DNA from: Prevotella sp. P5-50
GTDB lineage: Bacteria > Bacteroidota > Bacteroidia > Bacteroidales > Bacteroidaceae
DNA: 64,000 nt
Assembly (NCBI RefSeq): GCF_002251295.1
Contig: NZ_NPJA01000021.1
Location: forward strand, 21,269-85,268
Direction: 5' to 3'
Positions 18,071-27,913 of this stretch are shown piece by piece (the first letter of the stretch is position 1; the number at the start of each line of letters is the position of its first letter). Under the pieces are notes generated by a model, which did not search any database, was not told the DNA's origin, and saw only the letters and a program-made list of their open reading frames with translations. The position numbers and the translations under genes were made by a program.

Positions 18071-20032
18071 CTACCAAAGTATGGCGTAAAGCAACAAGGT
18101 AATGACACAGATTCCTACGGCACCGTATGTGTAGTTGCGGTCGGTAGAGAAGATAGAGAGATTGATAGGAAGGGCTTTCTCGTCCTTGACCTTATCATGT
18201 GAGTTGCTGTAGAGCCATACGGCATTGCAGCCTACGAGTACGCCGAAGAAGATGAATGCCTGGAAACCGATGTCGTTCAGATAGTCGATGAAATTTGTTT
18301 CTGGAGACTTCACATCGTGAGTGGCGCCGAGAATTACTACTATTGCAGCCACGATAATCATGGCAAGACCAGCTACTGCCAGGATGCGTGCCCATGTCAT
18401 CATCTGCTTCTGATCTGCGGCAGAAGGAGTTTCTGCACTTACATATTTCTTATCGAGATATGATACAAGGATGAAGAAGGTGACAAGGATGATGAAAATG
18501 TAGGAAGCACGGAACTGGAAGGCTACATCGGGGAAGCAAACCTTGAAGAGTACACCCATGGGGATGGTTAGGATGGCCGTCCATACTGCTGCAGTAGAAG
18601 AGGCACGCTTCCACAGCAGACCAAGACCAAAGACGGTGATGATACCTGGATAGATGAAACCTGAATATTCCTGAATGTACTGGAATGCCTGGTCAAGTCC
18701 GCCCAGCAACGGTTTAACGGTAACAAGGGCTATAACCAATGACACAACGGCTACGATACGGCCGGTATTTACCAACTGCTTGTCACTCGCACCCTTGTTG
18801 ATGTACTTCTTGTATATGTCCATCGTGAAAAGGGTTGAGGTGGAGTTGAACATAGAAGCCAAAGAAGAGATGATGGCAGCTACAAGAGCGGCAAAACTCA
18901 AGCCCTTGATACCTGTAGGTGTGAAGTTGCGGATGAGCCAAGGATAGGCATCATCGGCAACGTTGATATTGCCTGCCAATTCCATGTTCTTGAAGAATTC
19001 GGGATTCTCCATAATATAATAGGCGCAAATGCCAGGAAGTACTACGATGAAAGGAATGAGAATCTTAAGGAAACCGGCGAAGATAAGACCCTTCTTGGCT
19101 TCGTTGATACTCTTGGCGGCAAGTCCTTTCTGAATGATATATTGGTTGAAACCCCAATAACCGAGATTGGTAAGCCAAACTCCACCTACTACAGCGGCAA
19201 TACCAGGAACATTGGCAAAGGCATCAGCATTATGGCTTTGCTGGATGACTAAGTGGAAATGAACATCCTGTGCATGGGCGCCTGTCGTCATGTCGTTATA
19301 AACCTGTCCAAGGGCGCCTAATGCGTCGGTTCCCATTACTATACCCATTTCCTGTAATGCGATGTAAGCGGTAATAATACCGCCACCTACGAGGAAGGTG
19401 ACCTGCATCACATCGGTCCAAGCCACAGAGGCAAGTCCGCCATAGATAGAATAGGTTCCTGCCACAATGAACAATCCGAGGATGATCAACATACGGATGG
19501 AAACCTCCATGCCGAAGATGCTGACGCCAAGACCTTGAAGACCGAGAATTTGTTCGATGGCCAAAGCGCCCAGCCATGCTACAGAAGTCAGGTTGACGAA
19601 GACATAAAGGAAAAGCCACAGAATAGAGAAGGCAAGGCCTACGCCATCATTATAGCGTTCACGGAGAAATTGTGGAATAGTGAAAATCTTACGCTCAAGC
19701 ATGACGGGAAGCAAGAACTTTCCAATGACTACCAATGCGGCAGCTGCCATTACTTCATAGGCGGCAATAGCGATACCGTCACGGAATCCTGTTCCTGACA
19801 TTCCGATAAACTGTTCGGCAGAAATGTTAGCAGCTATCAATGATGCACCTACAGCCCACCATGTTAGTGTGTTGCCAGCAAGGAAGTAGTCGTTGGCACT
19901 TTTTTCTTTTCCGTCTTTGTTGCGACTTAAAAATAATCCTAAACCAACCAACAAGATTAGGTAGAATGCGAGAATTACAAAGTCGATGGTCTTGAAACCA
20001 GACATTGCAATTGCTCCTGAAATACTATTCAT
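18071..20032 (-). CDS. araP: Sodium:solute symporter (SSS family), probable arabinose transporter
   Basis: 653 residues, an inner-membrane protein of the SSS family with 13-15 hydrophobic segments beginning FVILAFYLILLVGLGLFL. Visible: the sodium-site region near ANISAEQFIGMSG, GTYSIYGGLASVAWTDVMQ, and GLSFAALVAAIISSLASMFNS in the core repeat. Substrate is inferred from the operon: the gene lies between the epimerase and araR, the position of the arabinose symporter in related Bacteroidetes clusters. Confidence 0.85.
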   Translation of the reverse strand: MNSISGAIAMSGFKTIDFVILAFYLILLVGLGLFLSRNKDGKEKSANDYFLAGNTLTWWAVGASLIAANISAEQFIGMSGTGFRDGIAIAAYEVMAAAALVVIGKFLLPVMLERKIFTIPQFLRERYNDGVGLAFSILWLFLYVFVNLTSVAWLGALAIEQILGLQGLGVSIFGMEVSIRMLIILGLFIVAGTYSIYGGLASVAWTDVMQVTFLVGGGIITAYIALQEMGIVMGTDALGALGQVYNDMTTGAHAQDVHFHLVIQQSHNADAFANVPGIAAVVGGVWLTNLGYWGFNQYIIQKGLAAKSINEAKKGLIFAGFLKILIPFIVVLPGICAYYIMENPEFFKNMELAGNINVADDAYPWLIRNFTPTGIKGLSFAALVAAIISSLASMFNSTSTLFTMDIYKKYINKGASDKQLVNTGRIVAVVSLVIALVTVKPLLGGLDQAFQYIQEYSGFIYPGIITVFGLGLLWKRASSTAAVWTAILTIPMGVLFKVCFPDVAFQFRASYIFIILVTFFILVSYLDKKYVSAETPSAADQKQMMTWARILAVAGLAMIIVAAIVVILGATHDVKSPETNFIDYLNDIGFQAFIFFGVLVGCNAVWLYSNSHDKVKDEKALPINLSIFSTDRNYTYGAVGICVITLLLYAILW

Positions 20033-20065
20033 AATAATTATAGGTATATTAGTGAATAAAACATA

Positions 20066-21244
20066 TTATTTGATTGAGAAACGGTAGGCAGCATGACTGT
20101 AGTATTTCTCACCGGGTTTAAGTGTGGGCTGAGGCCAGTCTTTCTTATTAGGACTGTCGGGATACTTCTGACTCTCCAAGCAGATGCTTACATGCTTGGG
20201 ATAGGTAAGACCATGTTTCCGGGCTATCTTCGCATCAGCACCAACCCCCTGGAAGTTTCCAGAATATACCTGAACACCTGGTTCGTTGGTGAACATCTCC
20301 ATAAAGATGCCACTCTTGGGACTATAGAGTGAAGCACATACCTGTGTATCATCGCCCTTTCCGTCTTTATAAGTGTTCAGACAATAGTTGTGGTCGTAGC
20401 CTGTGGCATTCTTGATCTGTTGATAGTCAGAATGGATACTGTCACCTACAGCATGAGGAGTGCGGAAATCCATTGCAGTACCAGCTACAGGAAGAATCTC
20501 ACCCGTTGTCATGTTGGTAGCGTCAGAGGGAGTGAAATTATCAGCATTAACATAGAGTATTTGGTCATAACAAGGTTTGGTGAAATCACCACTAAGATTG
20601 TAGTAGTTGTGGTTGGTCATGTTGATGATCGTTTCCTTGTCGGTAGTGGCTTCCCAAACGATGTCAAGGGTGTTGTCGGCAGTTACCTTATAAGTGGTAG
20701 TGGCGGTAACAGTACCGGGGAATCCATTTTCTCCGTCTGGAGCTACGATGGTGAGTTTGAGGATAGAGTCACCAACCTGTTCGGCATCATAGACTTTATG
20801 CATCCATCCGGTATTTCCACCTCCGTGAAGGCAATGGAGGGCATTGTTCTGACGCAACTGGTAGGTTGTACCTGAAAGGGTGAACTTACCTTTGTTGATT
20901 CGGTTTGCATAACGACCTACACTTGATCCGTAATCAGAAGGTGTTTTGATCGTATCAGCATACTGAGCGATATTATCGAATCCAAGGACAACATCGGTGG
21001 GTTTACCGTCTTTGTCGGGCACCACAAGGCTTACCACGCGACCACCATAGTTGGTGATGCAGGCTTCCATGCCATTATTGTTTTTAAGTACATACAGTTT
21101 GACGGGCTTTTCTTGAAGGATGGTGTCAAACTTAGCTGTGTCAAGTCCGGAAACTGTTAATGTGGCATTTTGTTTAGGGGCACATGATGCTGAAAGAATG
21201 GCAATGGTGCCAAGGCCAATAAGCATTGAATTGATTTTTCTCAT
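20066..21244 (-). CDS. Aldose 1-epimerase lipoprotein (mutarotase)
   Basis: 392 residues. The signal sequence ends in the lipobox LSASC, so unlike the second epimerase in this window it is exported and lipid-anchored. Family motifs: ITNYGGRVVSLVVPD, VGRYANRI, the catalytic His in HCLHGGGNTGW, NMTNHNYYNLSG, ATGYDHNYCL and the catalytic Glu in CLESQKYPDSPN. It is the first gene of the arabinose operon and probably speeds anomer exchange of incoming sugar in the periplasm. In related genomes this position is called araM/galM. Confidence 0.9.
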   Translation of the reverse strand: MRKINSMLIGLGTIAILSASCAPKQNATLTVSGLDTAKFDTILQEKPVKLYVLKNNNGMEACITNYGGRVVSLVVPDKDGKPTDVVLGFDNIAQYADTIKTPSDYGSSVGRYANRINKGKFTLSGTTYQLRQNNALHCLHGGGNTGWMHKVYDAEQVGDSILKLTIVAPDGENGFPGTVTATTTYKVTADNTLDIVWEATTDKETIINMTNHNYYNLSGDFTKPCYDQILYVNADNFTPSDATNMTTGEILPVAGTAMDFRTPHAVGDSIHSDYQQIKNATGYDHNYCLNTYKDGKGDDTQVCASLYSPKSGIFMEMFTNEPGVQVYSGNFQGVGADAKIARKHGLTYPKHVSICLESQKYPDSPNKKDWPQPTLKPGEKYYSHAAYRFSIK

Positions 21245-21316
21245 TGCGAAGAGTTTTTAGTTGTTAGTTATGTTTTCTAATTCTGCGTGCTAAGTTACGA
21301 CTATTTTCTGAATTGA

Positions 21317-21324
21317 CAAAGATA
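21317..21324 (-). promoter_or_regulatory. -7 box of the arabinose operon
   Basis: Minus-strand TATCTTTG fits TAnnTTTG and lies about 75 bases before the epimerase ATG. No good TTTG lies at the -33 distance; a palindrome occupies that place, which would fit a regulated promoter. Confidence 0.6.
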
Positions 21325-21335
21325 TTACGGAGAAA

Positions 21336-21352
21336 AGTGTTGTGCTTACACT
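21336..21352 (-). promoter_or_regulatory. Candidate operator (possible AraR site) at the arabinose operon
   Basis: AGTGT-N7-ACACT, an inverted repeat centred about 24 bases upstream of the -7 box and covering the -33 position. Position and symmetry suit a regulator site; assignment to AraR is inference from the operon. Confidence 0.45.
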
Positions 21353-21381
21353 ATTTTTTATAGTTTCTTGTTACATAGCAT

Positions 21382-21420
21382 AAAAAAACGGAAATGAAAT
21401 TGATATTCATTTCCGTTTTA
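21382..21420 (-). terminator. Strong terminator after galK
   Basis: Perfect 14-bp arms (21385-21398 and 21406-21419) with a 7-base loop; on the minus strand the hairpin ends in seven T. It separates the galactose genes from the arabinose promoter. Confidence 0.88.
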
Positions 21421-21503
21421 TAGAGAAATAAAACGCGCTATTCTATACGTGAATTAAAGGGTTGTTTTTCAGACCGGAATACACTTTAAATAGCTGGTTC
21501 TGA

Positions 21504-22667
21504 TTAGCAAATCTTACGTGAACCATCGCCGATGACAACATCATAGACTTTTGGTTCGTGGCCGTATTTGGCATTAAACTTCTCTTTTGCTGTGGCGATA
21601 AACTGGTTGTAGAGGTCGTTGCGGACAAGGTTGATGGTGCAACCTCCGAAACCGCCACCCATGATACGTGAACCGGTAACTCCACATTCCTTGGCAAGAT
21701 CATTGAGAAAATCGAGTTCTTCACAAGAAACCTCATAGTCTCTTGACAGACCTTCGTGAGTCTTGTACATCAACTCGCCAACTTTTTCATAGTCGCCTTC
21801 GTTCAGAGCATCGCAAACGGCAAGTACACGGTCTTTTTCGCCCAACACGAATTTAGCACGCTTGTAGTCTTCTTCGCCCACTTCGGCTTTGACTTCTTCA
21901 AGTTGTTCCCATGTGCAGTCGCGAAGTGTTTCAAACTTTCCTTCTGGATGTTTGGCAGCAATATGGCGAACAACATTTTCACAAGAATTGCGGCGGTCGT
22001 TGTAAGGAGATCCTGCCAACTGGTGTTTTACAACAGAATCGAGCAATACCAAACGGTAGCCATCCGGTTTGAATGGGAAATATTCAAATTCGCGAGAACG
22101 GCAGTCGAGACGCATCAGACAACCTGCTTTTCCGAATACAGAAGCAAACTGGTCCATGATACCGCATTTCACACCACAGTAGTTGTGTTCTGTAGCTTGA
22201 CCTGCCAATACCATATCCCACTGGCTTACCTTGTTATCACCGAAGATGTCGTTGAGACCACAGGCAAAGCAACTCTCCATGGCAGCAGAAGATGACATAC
22301 CTGCACCCAAGGGAACATCGCCTGAGAATGCAATATTGAATCCTTTAACAGGTACTCCGAGCTTTTTCATTTCCAATGCGATACCGTAAATATAACGTGC
22401 CCAGCTAGCTTTAGGTCCATTGGGATCAGAGAGTTTGAAATCTACGCGGTCTTTCAAGTCAATGGCATAAGCCATAACGGTATCTTCTGTTCCGTTTGCA
22501 CGCATTTCTGCAACAACACCTTTATCTACGGCTCCTGGAAAAACAAATCCTCCATTATAGTCGGTGTGTTCACCGATGAGATTGATACGTCCGGGTGATG
22601 CATAAACATTACCTTCCTTGCCATCAAAATGCTTGGCAAAACGTGTTCTTACTGATTCGATGTTCAT
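21504..22667 (-). CDS. galK: Galactokinase
   Basis: 387 residues, GHMP kinase superfamily. Phosphorylates alpha-D-galactose to galactose-1-phosphate. Motifs: GRINLIGEHTDYNGGFVFP (galactokinase signature), the ATP-binding GDVPLGAGMSSSAAME, catalytic Asp in GIMDQFASVFG, and GGGFGGCTINL near the C-terminus. It lies 64 bases after the transporter gene and ends in a strong terminator, so transporter and galK probably form one unit. Confidence 0.95.
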   Translation of the reverse strand: MNIESVRTRFAKHFDGKEGNVYASPGRINLIGEHTDYNGGFVFPGAVDKGVVAEMRANGTEDTVMAYAIDLKDRVDFKLSDPNGPKASWARYIYGIALEMKKLGVPVKGFNIAFSGDVPLGAGMSSSAAMESCFACGLNDIFGDNKVSQWDMVLAGQATEHNYCGVKCGIMDQFASVFGKAGCLMRLDCRSREFEYFPFKPDGYRLVLLDSVVKHQLAGSPYNDRRNSCENVVRHIAAKHPEGKFETLRDCTWEQLEEVKAEVGEEDYKRAKFVLGEKDRVLAVCDALNEGDYEKVGELMYKTHEGLSRDYEVSCEELDFLNDLAKECGVTGSRIMGGGFGGCTINLVRNDLYNQFIATAKEKFNAKYGHEPKVYDVVIGDGSRKIC

Positions 22668-22731
22668 AGTCTTGTTGTTTAAAGGTTTGAAGTATCTTTT
22701 TATAATGTGGAACGTGACAAATCATGTTGTC

Positions 22732-24000
22732 TTAATCCACTTTGATGTCTTTGTTTACGTTCTTGCATCCCCAGATCGCATAGTAGAGGATGTATGCCAA
22801 CATGGCAACAATCAGCCAATAAGAATTGAGGTAGCTGATTCCAAGCTGTTGAACGAGTACGAGATCCTGGAAGAAAGGCATCATACCTCCACCGAATACC
22901 ATGACCATGAACAGGCCTGATGCTTTAGCGGTATATTTGCCAAGTCCTTCTGTTGAAAGGTTGAAGATTCCTCCCCACATGACAGATGTGCAGAGACCGC
23001 AGAGGAAAATGAACACACAAGACAAAGGAACTGTAGCGTTCTCAATCTTGATGATGTTGAGATCGATATTGAGTGTTGTAGTCACATCACCTGTGAAGAT
23101 GGCAGCGACAATAAGTGCAATACCTACTGTTGAAACGGTAATCATCTGTGCACGGGTAGAAACCTTACCTGAGATAACTGTTGAGATAAGGCGGCCACAG
23201 AGCATCAGGAACCAGTAGATACCAGCCAATGATCCTGCAACGGCTGCTGCACCTTCAAATCCTCCTTCACGGCTAATCCATTGGTTCATCATACCAGGAG
23301 TGGCAATCTCGATTCCTACATAGAAGAAAATGGCGATGATGCCGAGGAGACAATGGCGGAAAGCGAGAGGTGATTTTTCGTATGTTACATTCTTCAAGTC
23401 ACCTTGAGGCTCGTTAATCTGGATGGCAGAAATGACGAAGAAGGCTGCCAAGAATACTACGATACCTGTAATGATAAGTGGTGCAACATCGGGGAAAGAA
23501 TCCTTTGTCAAAGTTCCTACGAGGAAACCAGTGAGGATAGGAGTTGCTGTTGCAGAAAGAGAATTGAGGGTACCCCCTGCCTGTACGAGCTGATTTCCGG
23601 TGTTACCGCCGCCACCGAGTAGGTTAAGCATGGGGTTTACTACGGTGTTGAGCATACATACGCAGAATCCGCAGATAAGAGCACCGAGTAGGTAAACAAA
23701 GATATTGTTGACTACGCCAGAGAGCAGCTGAACACCCAGACCTATTGCACCAATAATAAGTGCGATAAGCGCGGTCTTTTTGTATCCGTACTTGATGAGC
23801 ATGTTTCCGGCAGGAATACCCATGATGAGGTAGGCAGTAAAGTTCATGAGGTTGCCGGCCATACCTGCCCAGTTGTATGACATACCCCAAATGTTTCCGA
23901 AGGGAGCTGCCATGTTTGTTACAAAGCTAATCATGGCAAAGATGAAGAACATTGTGATGATAGCTACGAGGTTCTTCTGGTTTTTGTTTGTTTGTGACAT
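22732..24000 (-). CDS. gluP: Glucose/galactose MFS transporter (FHS family)
   Basis: 422 residues, about 12 membrane segments, Major Facilitator fucose:proton symporter (FHS) type. Visible: the first segment IITMFFIFAMISFVTNMA, the loop GIPAGNMLIKYGYKKT between TM2 and TM3, the long Gly/Asn stretch LLGGGGNTGNQLVQAGG, and CGLCTSVMWGGIFNLS in the second half. Placement between galK and a mutarotase supports galactose (and possibly glucose) as substrate. Confidence 0.88.
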   Translation of the reverse strand: MSQTNKNQKNLVAIITMFFIFAMISFVTNMAAPFGNIWGMSYNWAGMAGNLMNFTAYLIMGIPAGNMLIKYGYKKTALIALIIGAIGLGVQLLSGVVNNIFVYLLGALICGFCVCMLNTVVNPMLNLLGGGGNTGNQLVQAGGTLNSLSATATPILTGFLVGTLTKDSFPDVAPLIITGIVVFLAAFFVISAIQINEPQGDLKNVTYEKSPLAFRHCLLGIIAIFFYVGIEIATPGMMNQWISREGGFEGAAAVAGSLAGIYWFLMLCGRLISTVISGKVSTRAQMITVSTVGIALIVAAIFTGDVTTTLNIDLNIIKIENATVPLSCVFIFLCGLCTSVMWGGIFNLSTEGLGKYTAKASGLFMVMVFGGGMMPFFQDLVLVQQLGISYLNSYWLIVAMLAYILYYAIWGCKNVNKDIKVD

Positions 24001-24109
24001 TGGTTTTATAGGATTTTAATGTTGTTAGTAATTACGAAAAATGTGTTTTCGATTATAGAACAATAAGAATTGTGTATTATAATTCTATGTTTTGATTTTT
24101 CCTGTTATA

Positions 24110-24117
24110 CAAAGATA
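24110..24117 (-). promoter_or_regulatory. Candidate -7 box upstream of the galactose transporter
   Basis: Minus-strand TATCTTTG, about 110 bases before the ATG. No TTTG at the expected -33 distance; a perfect palindrome (24137-24158) lies there instead. Confidence 0.45.
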
Positions 24118-24136
24118 GCTATTATACACAAAATGG

Positions 24137-24158
24137 GTGGCTGATAGCTATCAGCCAC
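24137..24158. terminator. Perfect 22-bp palindrome, likely bidirectional terminator or operator
   Basis: GTGGCTGATAG followed by its exact reverse complement with no loop spacer. T-rich sequence follows on the plus strand and a weaker ATTTTG on the minus strand. It lies just past the epimerase gene (minus) and about where the -33 region of the next promoter would be. Confidence 0.55.
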
Positions 24159-24176
24159 TCTTTTTGTTGTTTTATA

Positions 24177-25268
24177 TTATTTTTCTGCTCCAAACTTATA
24201 GATGGTTTTCTGCTTGTACTGTTCACCTGGTCGGAGTACTACAGAAGGGAAGTAAGGACGATTTGGAGTATCGGGGAAGTGTTGTGCTTCAAGACAAACA
24301 GCACTACGCCAAGGATAAGTTGAACCGTGAGTTCCAGAGATTCCTGATTCGAAATTACCTGTATAGAGTTGGAGTCCTGGTTCTGTGGTATAAACCTCCA
24401 TGGTACGACCGCTATTAGGCTCTTTTAGTTTAGCGGCAAAACTGAGTTCTCCTTCTTCCTTTTTATTAAGAACGTAGTTGTGGTCGTATCCAGATCCATT
24501 TTTCAGTTGCTCGTTGTCGGCGTTGATATCCTGACCGATTGGCTTTGGTGTGCGGAAATCGAATGGAGTTCCTTCGACCTTAAGAATTTCGCCGGTAGGG
24601 ATTGATACCTTATCAATAGGAAGATAGAAATCTGCGTTGAGCTGTAATTCTACGTTGTCAACGGCAGGTGTGGGGTTAGCAATACCTGCCAATGAGAAAA
24701 ATGCGTGGTGAGTCAGGTTGATGATGGTCTTCTTGTTGGTTGTGGCAAGATATTCAATAACCAGTTCATTGTTGTCTGTGAAAGTATATTCCACGTTGAT
24801 GCGACATTCACCTGAGAATCCTTCTTCTCCATACGATGAGATGTATGATAAAGCCAAGGCGCGAGGTCCCATTTGCTTGGCATCCCAGATGCGAGAGTGG
24901 AAACCTGTAGGACCGCCGTGCAGATGGTTAGGACCATCGTTGAGAGCAAGCTGGTATTCTTTACCGTTGAGGGTGTAGGTACCTTTGCAAATACGGTTTC
25001 CGTAGCGTCCGATAAGTGTTGAGAGGAAAGGCTCTGGGCTATTGATAACATCTTGGATGTTGTCATGTCCCTGAATGACGTTTGCTACTTTTCCGTCTTT
25101 ATCTGGAACCATGATGGCCACAATTGCTCCACCGAAATTGGTTACTGCTACTTCGTATCCTTTGCGGTTGCGTAGGATATATAAATCTGTTTTTTTCCCG
25201 TTTACTGTGGTTTGAAAATCTTTGCGATTCAAACCACACAAATTAACGTTTTCCGTTGTGTTCGCCAT
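24177..25268 (-). CDS. galM: Aldose 1-epimerase (galactose mutarotase), cytoplasmic
   Basis: 363 residues without a signal peptide. Interconverts alpha and beta anomers so that GalK receives alpha-galactose. Motifs: VTNFGGAIVAIMVPD, IGRYGNRICKG, catalytic His in HLHGGPTGFHSR, NLTHHAFFSLAG, GSGYDHNYVL and the catalytic Glu in CLEAQHFPDTPN. It is clearly related to the lipoprotein epimerase at 20 kb but the two have different destinations. First gene of the galactose set. Confidence 0.92.
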   Translation of the reverse strand: MANTTENVNLCGLNRKDFQTTVNGKKTDLYILRNRKGYEVAVTNFGGAIVAIMVPDKDGKVANVIQGHDNIQDVINSPEPFLSTLIGRYGNRICKGTYTLNGKEYQLALNDGPNHLHGGPTGFHSRIWDAKQMGPRALALSYISSYGEEGFSGECRINVEYTFTDNNELVIEYLATTNKKTIINLTHHAFFSLAGIANPTPAVDNVELQLNADFYLPIDKVSIPTGEILKVEGTPFDFRTPKPIGQDINADNEQLKNGSGYDHNYVLNKKEEGELSFAAKLKEPNSGRTMEVYTTEPGLQLYTGNFESGISGTHGSTYPWRSAVCLEAQHFPDTPNRPYFPSVVLRPGEQYKQKTIYKFGAEK

Positions 25269-25373
25269 AATCAGTTGTTTTTAGTTACTAAATTATATTG
25301 CAAAGTAACCAAAAAAAAGTGAGTTTAACAAATTTAATGGCGAAAAATTGAGCAAAAGGAATGTTAAAAACAA

Positions 25374-26681
25374 CTAAATGCCATCTTTGAGCAATTCTCC
25401 GACGATATAGTTGCTGCCTCCAACAAATATAACATCGTTGTTTCCTGCAGCTTTCTCTGCTTCGTGATATGCCTCACTTACAGATAAATACGTCTTTCCT
25501 TTCAGTTGATACTTCTGTGCCAATGCGAAAATAATCTGCTCGTTGAGTGCTCGTTTTGTTTTGGCTTTAGTAAAATAGTAGATTGCCTCTTTTGGAAGCA
25601 TCTGAAGTATTGCATCTACATCTTTGTCGTTGACCATTCCAAATATAATATGTAATTGGTGGCAATGGGCAATCACATGGTTTAGCTGTTGGCTGATGAA
25701 GTGCCAACCGCCAGGATTATGTCCTGTGTCGCAAATTACATGTGGTGACGAACTTATTGTTTGCCATCTTCCTGCCAATCCTGTGAGCTTCTTGACGTTG
25801 TCGAATGCTTTGAGCACATTTCCGCTTGTTGCGTCTTTGTCAATGATCAGATAGCCTTTGTCTTCAAGAATCTGAAGGGCGTGTAATGTGGTATTGATAT
25901 TCTTTGGTTGGTAGATTCCTCCGAGATCGCAAAATACGTTTCCGTATTTTGCTGTTTCGCATTTGATGTCGCCTTGGTCAGTTATTTCTGCACTTTTGAT
26001 GAAATTGTCGTCTTCGGCAAAGATGATGGGTGCTTCCATTTCCCGTGCCTTTTCTTCGAAGACAGGTCGTGTCTCGTTTTGGTTTTCTCCGATGATGACC
26101 GTTGTGGCATGTTTGATGATGCCTGCTTTCTCTCGTGCTATTTCTGCGATGGTGTTTCCTAAGAATTCTGTATGATCCAGACTGATATTGGTGATGATGG
26201 ATAGGATAGGGTGGATGATGTTGGTACAATCGAGTCGTCCCCCAAGCCCTACTTCAATAATTGCAATATCAACATTTTGTTCTGCAAAATACTTGAAAGC
26301 CATTGCCGTCGTCACTTCAAAGAATGACGGCGACAATGGTTCCCAAAAATTTCTTTCGTCTTCAACGAAATTCATCACATAGTCCTCTGGAATCATCTCG
26401 CCGTTGACACGAATTCTTTCTCTGAAATCGACGAGATGTGGAGAGGTGTATAGTCCTACTCTGTATCCGCAGCTTTGTAGTGCTGCAGAGAGCATATTAG
26501 AAACGGAACCTTTGCCGTTGGTACCTGCCACATGGATGGTGAGATACTTTTGGTGTGGATGACCGAAATGTTCGTCCAGCGCCAGTGTGTTTTCTAATCC
26601 TTCTTTGTAGCCACTCTTTCCTTGAGTTTCGAAAGCTGTGGTTCTGCTGAATAGGTATTCGCAAGTTTCCTGATAGGTCAT
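25374..26681 (-). CDS. folC: Folylpolyglutamate synthase / dihydrofolate synthase
   Basis: 435 residues, Mur-ligase family. Adds glutamate to dihydropteroate and to tetrahydrofolates. The P-loop reads HVAGTNGKGSVSNML, followed by GLYTSPHLVDFRERIRVNG, EVGLGGRLDCTN, ISLDHTEFLGNT and the metal/ATP segment HNPGGW. Full length for the family. It is the last gene of a minus-strand group with dnaJ, grpE and the ABC-F gene; the 34-base gap from dnaJ suggests co-transcription. Confidence 0.93.
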   Translation of the reverse strand: MTYQETCEYLFSRTTAFETQGKSGYKEGLENTLALDEHFGHPHQKYLTIHVAGTNGKGSVSNMLSAALQSCGYRVGLYTSPHLVDFRERIRVNGEMIPEDYVMNFVEDERNFWEPLSPSFFEVTTAMAFKYFAEQNVDIAIIEVGLGGRLDCTNIIHPILSIITNISLDHTEFLGNTIAEIAREKAGIIKHATTVIIGENQNETRPVFEEKAREMEAPIIFAEDDNFIKSAEITDQGDIKCETAKYGNVFCDLGGIYQPKNINTTLHALQILEDKGYLIIDKDATSGNVLKAFDNVKKLTGLAGRWQTISSSPHVICDTGHNPGGWHFISQQLNHVIAHCHQLHIIFGMVNDKDVDAILQMLPKEAIYYFTKAKTKRALNEQIIFALAQKYQLKGKTYLSVSEAYHEAEKAAGNNDVIFVGGSNYIVGELLKDGI

Positions 26682-26715
26682 GGACTATACTTTTTTATGT
26701 GTTTTTGAAACAGAA

Positions 26716-27876
26716 TCAGTTGAAATAATTCTTGAAGCGTTGGAAGATAGATCGCTTGGTTGAAGCGTCACCTTTGAAGTTGTCGCTACTTTTGAAGCTT
26801 TCTATTGCTTTCTTTTCATCGCTGCTGAGTGTCTTTGGCACATAAACGCTGATGTTGACAACGAGGTCTCCTGTGCCACGTCCATAGCCCTGTACGGAAG
26901 GAAGGCCTTTACCGCGCAGACGGAGAGTCTTGCCAGGTTGTGTGCCTGGTTCGATTTTCACTCTCAGGCGTGTTCCGTAGATGGTCGGAATCTCCACTTC
27001 ACCTCCAAGTGATGCTGTTGGGAAATCGAGCAATAGGTTGTATATGAGGTCGTTATCGTCTCGTATGAAGGTGTCGTGTTCGATTTCTTCCACATATACT
27101 TGAATGTTTCCGTTAGCTCCTTTGTTGTGTCCGGCATTACCCTTGCCAGGAACGTTGACGATCATGCCCTGTGCGACTCCTGCAGGGATGTTGATTTCAA
27201 CTACTTCTTCACCTTTCTCTACGCCAGTACCGCCACAATATTTGCATTTGTTCTTGATGACACGGCCAGTTCCGCCGCATGTAGGACAAACACCTTGTGT
27301 CTGCATCATGCCGAAAAGACTTTGTGTGGTATGTGTGATTACTCCCGAACCATGACATGTGGGGCAGTTTTCTGTGCCGCTGCCGTCTTCTGATCCAGTT
27401 CCGTGGCAATGTGAGCAAGGCACGTCTTTGCGCACTTTGAACTTCTTGGTCACTCCTGTGGCGATTTCTTCCAAGGTGAGTTTGACTTTCAGGCGAAGGT
27501 CACTTCCTCGATGTTCTTTGGGTCCGGCACTTCTTCTGCTTCCGCCGAATCCTCCGAATCCTCCGCCACCTCCGAAGATGTCGCCGAACATAGAGAAGAT
27601 ATCGTCCATGTTCATGCTTTGTCCGCCGAATCCTCCGAATCCTCCCGCACCTTGTGGTCCGTTGAATCCGAATTGGTCGTATTGCTGACGTTTTTGAGGG
27701 TCATGGAGCACATCATACGCTTCAGCCGCCTCCTTGAATTTCTCCTCGGCTTCTTTGTCGCCAGGGTTTCTGTCAGGGTGGTATTTGATGGCGATGGTGC
27801 GGTAGGCTTTCTTTATTTGGTCTTCTGTGGCATTTTTGTCAATGCCCAGAACTTCATAATAGTCTCTCTTTGCCAT
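26716..27876 (-). CDS. dnaJ: Chaperone DnaJ (Hsp40)
   Basis: 386 residues. J domain at residues 1-70 with the HPD motif (YHPDRNPG), a Gly/Phe-rich linker (FGGFGGQS..., about 75-115), four CxxCxGxG zinc repeats ([32 protein letters not shown]), then the two substrate-binding beta domains. Works with DnaK and the neighbouring GrpE in protein folding. Short gap after grpE indicates one operon. Confidence 0.97.
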   Translation of the reverse strand: MAKRDYYEVLGIDKNATEDQIKKAYRTIAIKYHPDRNPGDKEAEEKFKEAAEAYDVLHDPQKRQQYDQFGFNGPQGAGGFGGFGGQSMNMDDIFSMFGDIFGGGGGFGGFGGSRRSAGPKEHRGSDLRLKVKLTLEEIATGVTKKFKVRKDVPCSHCHGTGSEDGSGTENCPTCHGSGVITHTTQSLFGMMQTQGVCPTCGGTGRVIKNKCKYCGGTGVEKGEEVVEINIPAGVAQGMIVNVPGKGNAGHNKGANGNIQVYVEEIEHDTFIRDDNDLIYNLLLDFPTASLGGEVEIPTIYGTRLRVKIEPGTQPGKTLRLRGKGLPSVQGYGRGTGDLVVNISVYVPKTLSSDEKKAIESFKSSDNFKGDASTKRSIFQRFKNYFN

Positions 27877-27913
27877 AATTGTGTTGTCTTATTTTTTTTG
27901 ATTCTATGAATCT

